From Candidatus Elusimicrobium euhamitermitis (GTDB lineage Bacteria > Elusimicrobiota > Elusimicrobia > Elusimicrobiales > Elusimicrobiaceae), in the NCBI GenBank assembly GCA_031254225.1, contig JAIRUU010000019.1, positions 1 through 7,398 of the forward strand: DNA of 7,398 nucleotides, written 5' to 3'. The notes under the pieces are model-generated. The model did not search any database. It was not told where the DNA came from and was given only the letters and a program-made list of their open reading frames with translations. Each line of letters starts with the position of its first letter. Position 1 is the stretch's first letter. Shown piece after piece: positions 6,087 to 7,398 of the stretch. A program made the position numbers and the translations under genes.

Positions 6087-6957
6087 TTAAAACTTTCCTC
6101 AAAAAACCTTTTTGTTTTTGAAGTCTGTTTCCCGCGGTTTTTTTATCAACGGATTTTTTGAGCATGACAACCGCCGTTTTAACGTTATAATTTGTCTGTC
6201 GTAAAAATTGCTGCGCCGTTTTTTCGTCAACTCCGGCGATACTCCGCACCAGCCGCGCCGCGCGGCCGCGCAGTTTATTATTTGTGGCCTTGACGTCAAC
6301 CATCAGATTTTTATAAATTTTTCCGCACAGCGCCATGGTTGAAGTGGTAATAATATTAAGCGTCATCTTCGTCGCGGTGCCCGCTTTCATGCGCGTGGAA
6401 CCCTGCAAAACTTCAGGCCCCGTCGGCAGATAAATAATAATATCCGCCGCGCGTTTATCAATATCAACGTTATTGCAGCAGATTAAAACCGTGGCCGCGC
6501 CTATTTTGCCGGCCGCGCGCAGCGCGGAAATAACGTAAGGCGTCCTCCCGCTGGCGGTTACGCCAAAAACAATATCGCCTTTTTTGGCGGCCTTCAAAAT
6601 ATCTTTTTTGCCCTGTTCCCCGTCGTCTTCCGCGCCTTCTTTGGATTTAAAAACCGCGTTCTTGCCGCCCGCTGTTATGCCCAAAACCCTGCCGGGTTCC
6701 AGACTGAAAGTAGGGTAGCACTCCGCGGCTTCAATAACGCCCAGCCGCCCGCTGGTGCCGGCCCCTATAAAAATTATATTGCCGCCCGCGGCAAAAATTT
6801 TTGCCGCTTTTTCCACGGCCCGCGCAATTTCTTTTTTCGCGGCGGCGACGGCGCGCAGCGCGGCACCGTCTTCCTTATTAATAATATCAACCAGCGCGCG
6901 CGGCGCAAGCAAATCCATATTTACGGTATTTTTATTTTGCAGTTCCGTTTTTATCAT
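6079..6957 (-). CDS. murQ: N-acetylmuramic acid 6-phosphate etherase (MurQ)
   Basis: A cytoplasmic SIS-domain lyase of 292 aa, full length for the family. It cleaves the D-lactyl ether of MurNAc-6-P to give GlcNAc-6-P and D-lactate. Signatures: the sugar-phosphate site GAGTSGRLG (65-73); catalytic Glu79 in EAAEC; Glu110 in EGAEDD, 31 residues further, as in the E. coli enzyme (Glu83 and Glu114); TASGRTPYVI (134-143); GPEVLQGSTRMKAGTATK (180-197); and NLMVDVKATNNKLR (217-230). The C-terminal small helical domain (about 243-290, ending GFLRKVL) is present. A minor deviation is Tyr81 where ECPPTF is common. The ATG shares ATGA with the stop of the upstream gene, and the 3' end overlaps anmK by 8 bases. 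It is the second visible gene of the operon. Confidence 0.96.
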   Translation of the reverse strand: MIKTELQNKNTVNMDLLAPRALVDIINKEDGAALRAVAAAKKEIARAVEKAAKIFAAGGNIIFIGAGTSGRLGVIEAAECYPTFSLEPGRVLGITAGGKNAVFKSKEGAEDDGEQGKKDILKAAKKGDIVFGVTASGRTPYVISALRAAGKIGAATVLICCNNVDIDKRAADIIIYLPTGPEVLQGSTRMKAGTATKMTLNIITTSTMALCGKIYKNLMVDVKATNNKLRGRAARLVRSIAGVDEKTAQQFLRQTNYNVKTAVVMLKKSVDKKTAGNRLQKQKGFLRKVLNE

Positions 6958-7398
6958 AAATCCGGTATGCCGCTGATATCCGCCGCCGGAGGAGGAGCGT
7001 CGGCGTTATTATTAAGACTGTCTTCTTTAACGCCCGGGAAAGCGGGCACTTTTACCCACGCGATAATGTTCGGTATTAAATACGCGTCAATCATATCCGT
7101 CCCGTCTTTGTCAAAAGCGGTAAGAAACGTTATGCGGCCCGCGCCCTGCTGCAGAAAGGCTATGTTTCTGATAAGGCTGGCTTCCAAAAATATTTTTTTG
7201 CTGTCCGGCGCGGCGGCTATCAATAAAGGAATTTTGCTTACTTTTACACCCGGTATGGCAAGCACGTCGCGTATGTTTGACGTCGGGGAAATCATGGCCG
7301 CGCCGCCCACGTCGTTATTAAAAGCAATAGAGCTTGCCGCCACGTTTGCACCCAGCCCGCTGCCCAAAATAAAAATATTTGACGGTTTAACGCCTTTA
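6954..7398 (-). CDS. alpha/beta-hydrolase-like protein, 5'-partial, probably catalytically dead
   Basis: The reading frame runs off the right edge; the TTG at 7367 is an internal Leu codon, not a start. About 147 residues are visible. The pattern fits the C-terminal half of an alpha/beta hydrolase: a strand plus nucleophile elbow (IFILGSGLGANVA), a strand with GGAAMISPT, a strand with IPLLIAAAPDS where the acid residue is expected, then FDKDGTDMID before a final helix (IIAWVKVP). Related hydrolases read G-A-S-I-G-A-N at the elbow and G-H-G-T-D at the histidine loop. Aligned on GAN and on GTD, the nucleophile Ser is Gly (7356-7358) and the His is Asp (7104-7106). After the fold comes a disordered Asn/Pro/Ala-rich tail of about 30 residues. 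It overlaps murQ by ATGA, so it belongs to the recycling operon. The fold assignment is from motifs only, and the N-terminal half is not seen. Confidence 0.6.
   Translation of the reverse strand, partial: KGVKPSNIFILGSGLGANVAASSIAFNNDVGGAAMISPTSNIRDVLAIPGVKVSKIPLLIAAAPDSKKIFLEASLIRNIAFLQQGAGRITFLTAFDKDGTDMIDAYLIPNIIAWVKVPAFPGVKEDSLNNNADAPPPAADISGIPDL

Overview
This window carries ordinary bacterial chromosomal genes: a stringent-response gene, a small membrane protein, a proton-coupled peptide transporter and, on the opposite strand, a tightly packed operon for recycling cell-wall sugars. The coding style mixes AAA/TTT/ATA codons with frequent GCG/GGC codons, in a compact, moderately AT-leaning genome. 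I think of a host-associated bacterium such as an Elusimicrobiota-like lineage, but this is only an impression and I cannot place the organism firmly. I see no tRNA, rRNA, CRISPR array, transposase, integrase, phage or toxin gene.

Plus strand, 1-1625. The 3' part of an RSH (Rel/SpoT) alarmone gene enters from the left edge. It has the end of the HD hydrolase domain, a complete synthetase domain and a TGS domain, then stops, so the usual C-terminal helical, zinc-finger and ACT domains are absent. A low-GC hairpin with a T-run follows. Next is a 110-aa protein with an N-terminal four-cysteine zinc ribbon and two membrane helices.

Plus strand, 1626-3364. A roughly 316-base non-coding stretch holds a MITE-like palindromic repeat (1667-1822) and a probable extended -10 promoter. 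A POT/PTR2 peptide transporter follows (1942-3291) and ends in a strong hairpin terminator. The gap up to the convergent operon (3292-3555) is filled by that terminator and a second MITE-like element (3365-3550) with near-perfect 45-46 bp terminal inverted repeats. The transporter is therefore bracketed by two elements of the same architecture.

Minus strand, 7398-3556. Four genes overlap by 4, 8 and 4 bases, in transcription order: an alpha/beta-hydrolase-like protein (5' end outside the window), murQ, anmK and nagZ. NagZ releases 1,6-anhydro-MurNAc from anhydro-muropeptides or disaccharides, AnmK phosphorylates it to MurNAc-6-P, and MurQ cleaves off D-lactate to give GlcNAc-6-P. The genes are in the reverse of reaction order. 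The peptide transporter next door could return wall-derived peptides, but that is inference only.

The most interesting points are: (1) the hydrolase-like protein heading the recycling operon seems to lack its nucleophile serine and catalytic histidine; (2) the RSH protein is naturally short and has SFTD where bifunctional Rel has RxKD and RelA has ExDD; (3) the paired palindromic elements flank the transporter; (4) two normally acidic positions are substituted in AnmK.
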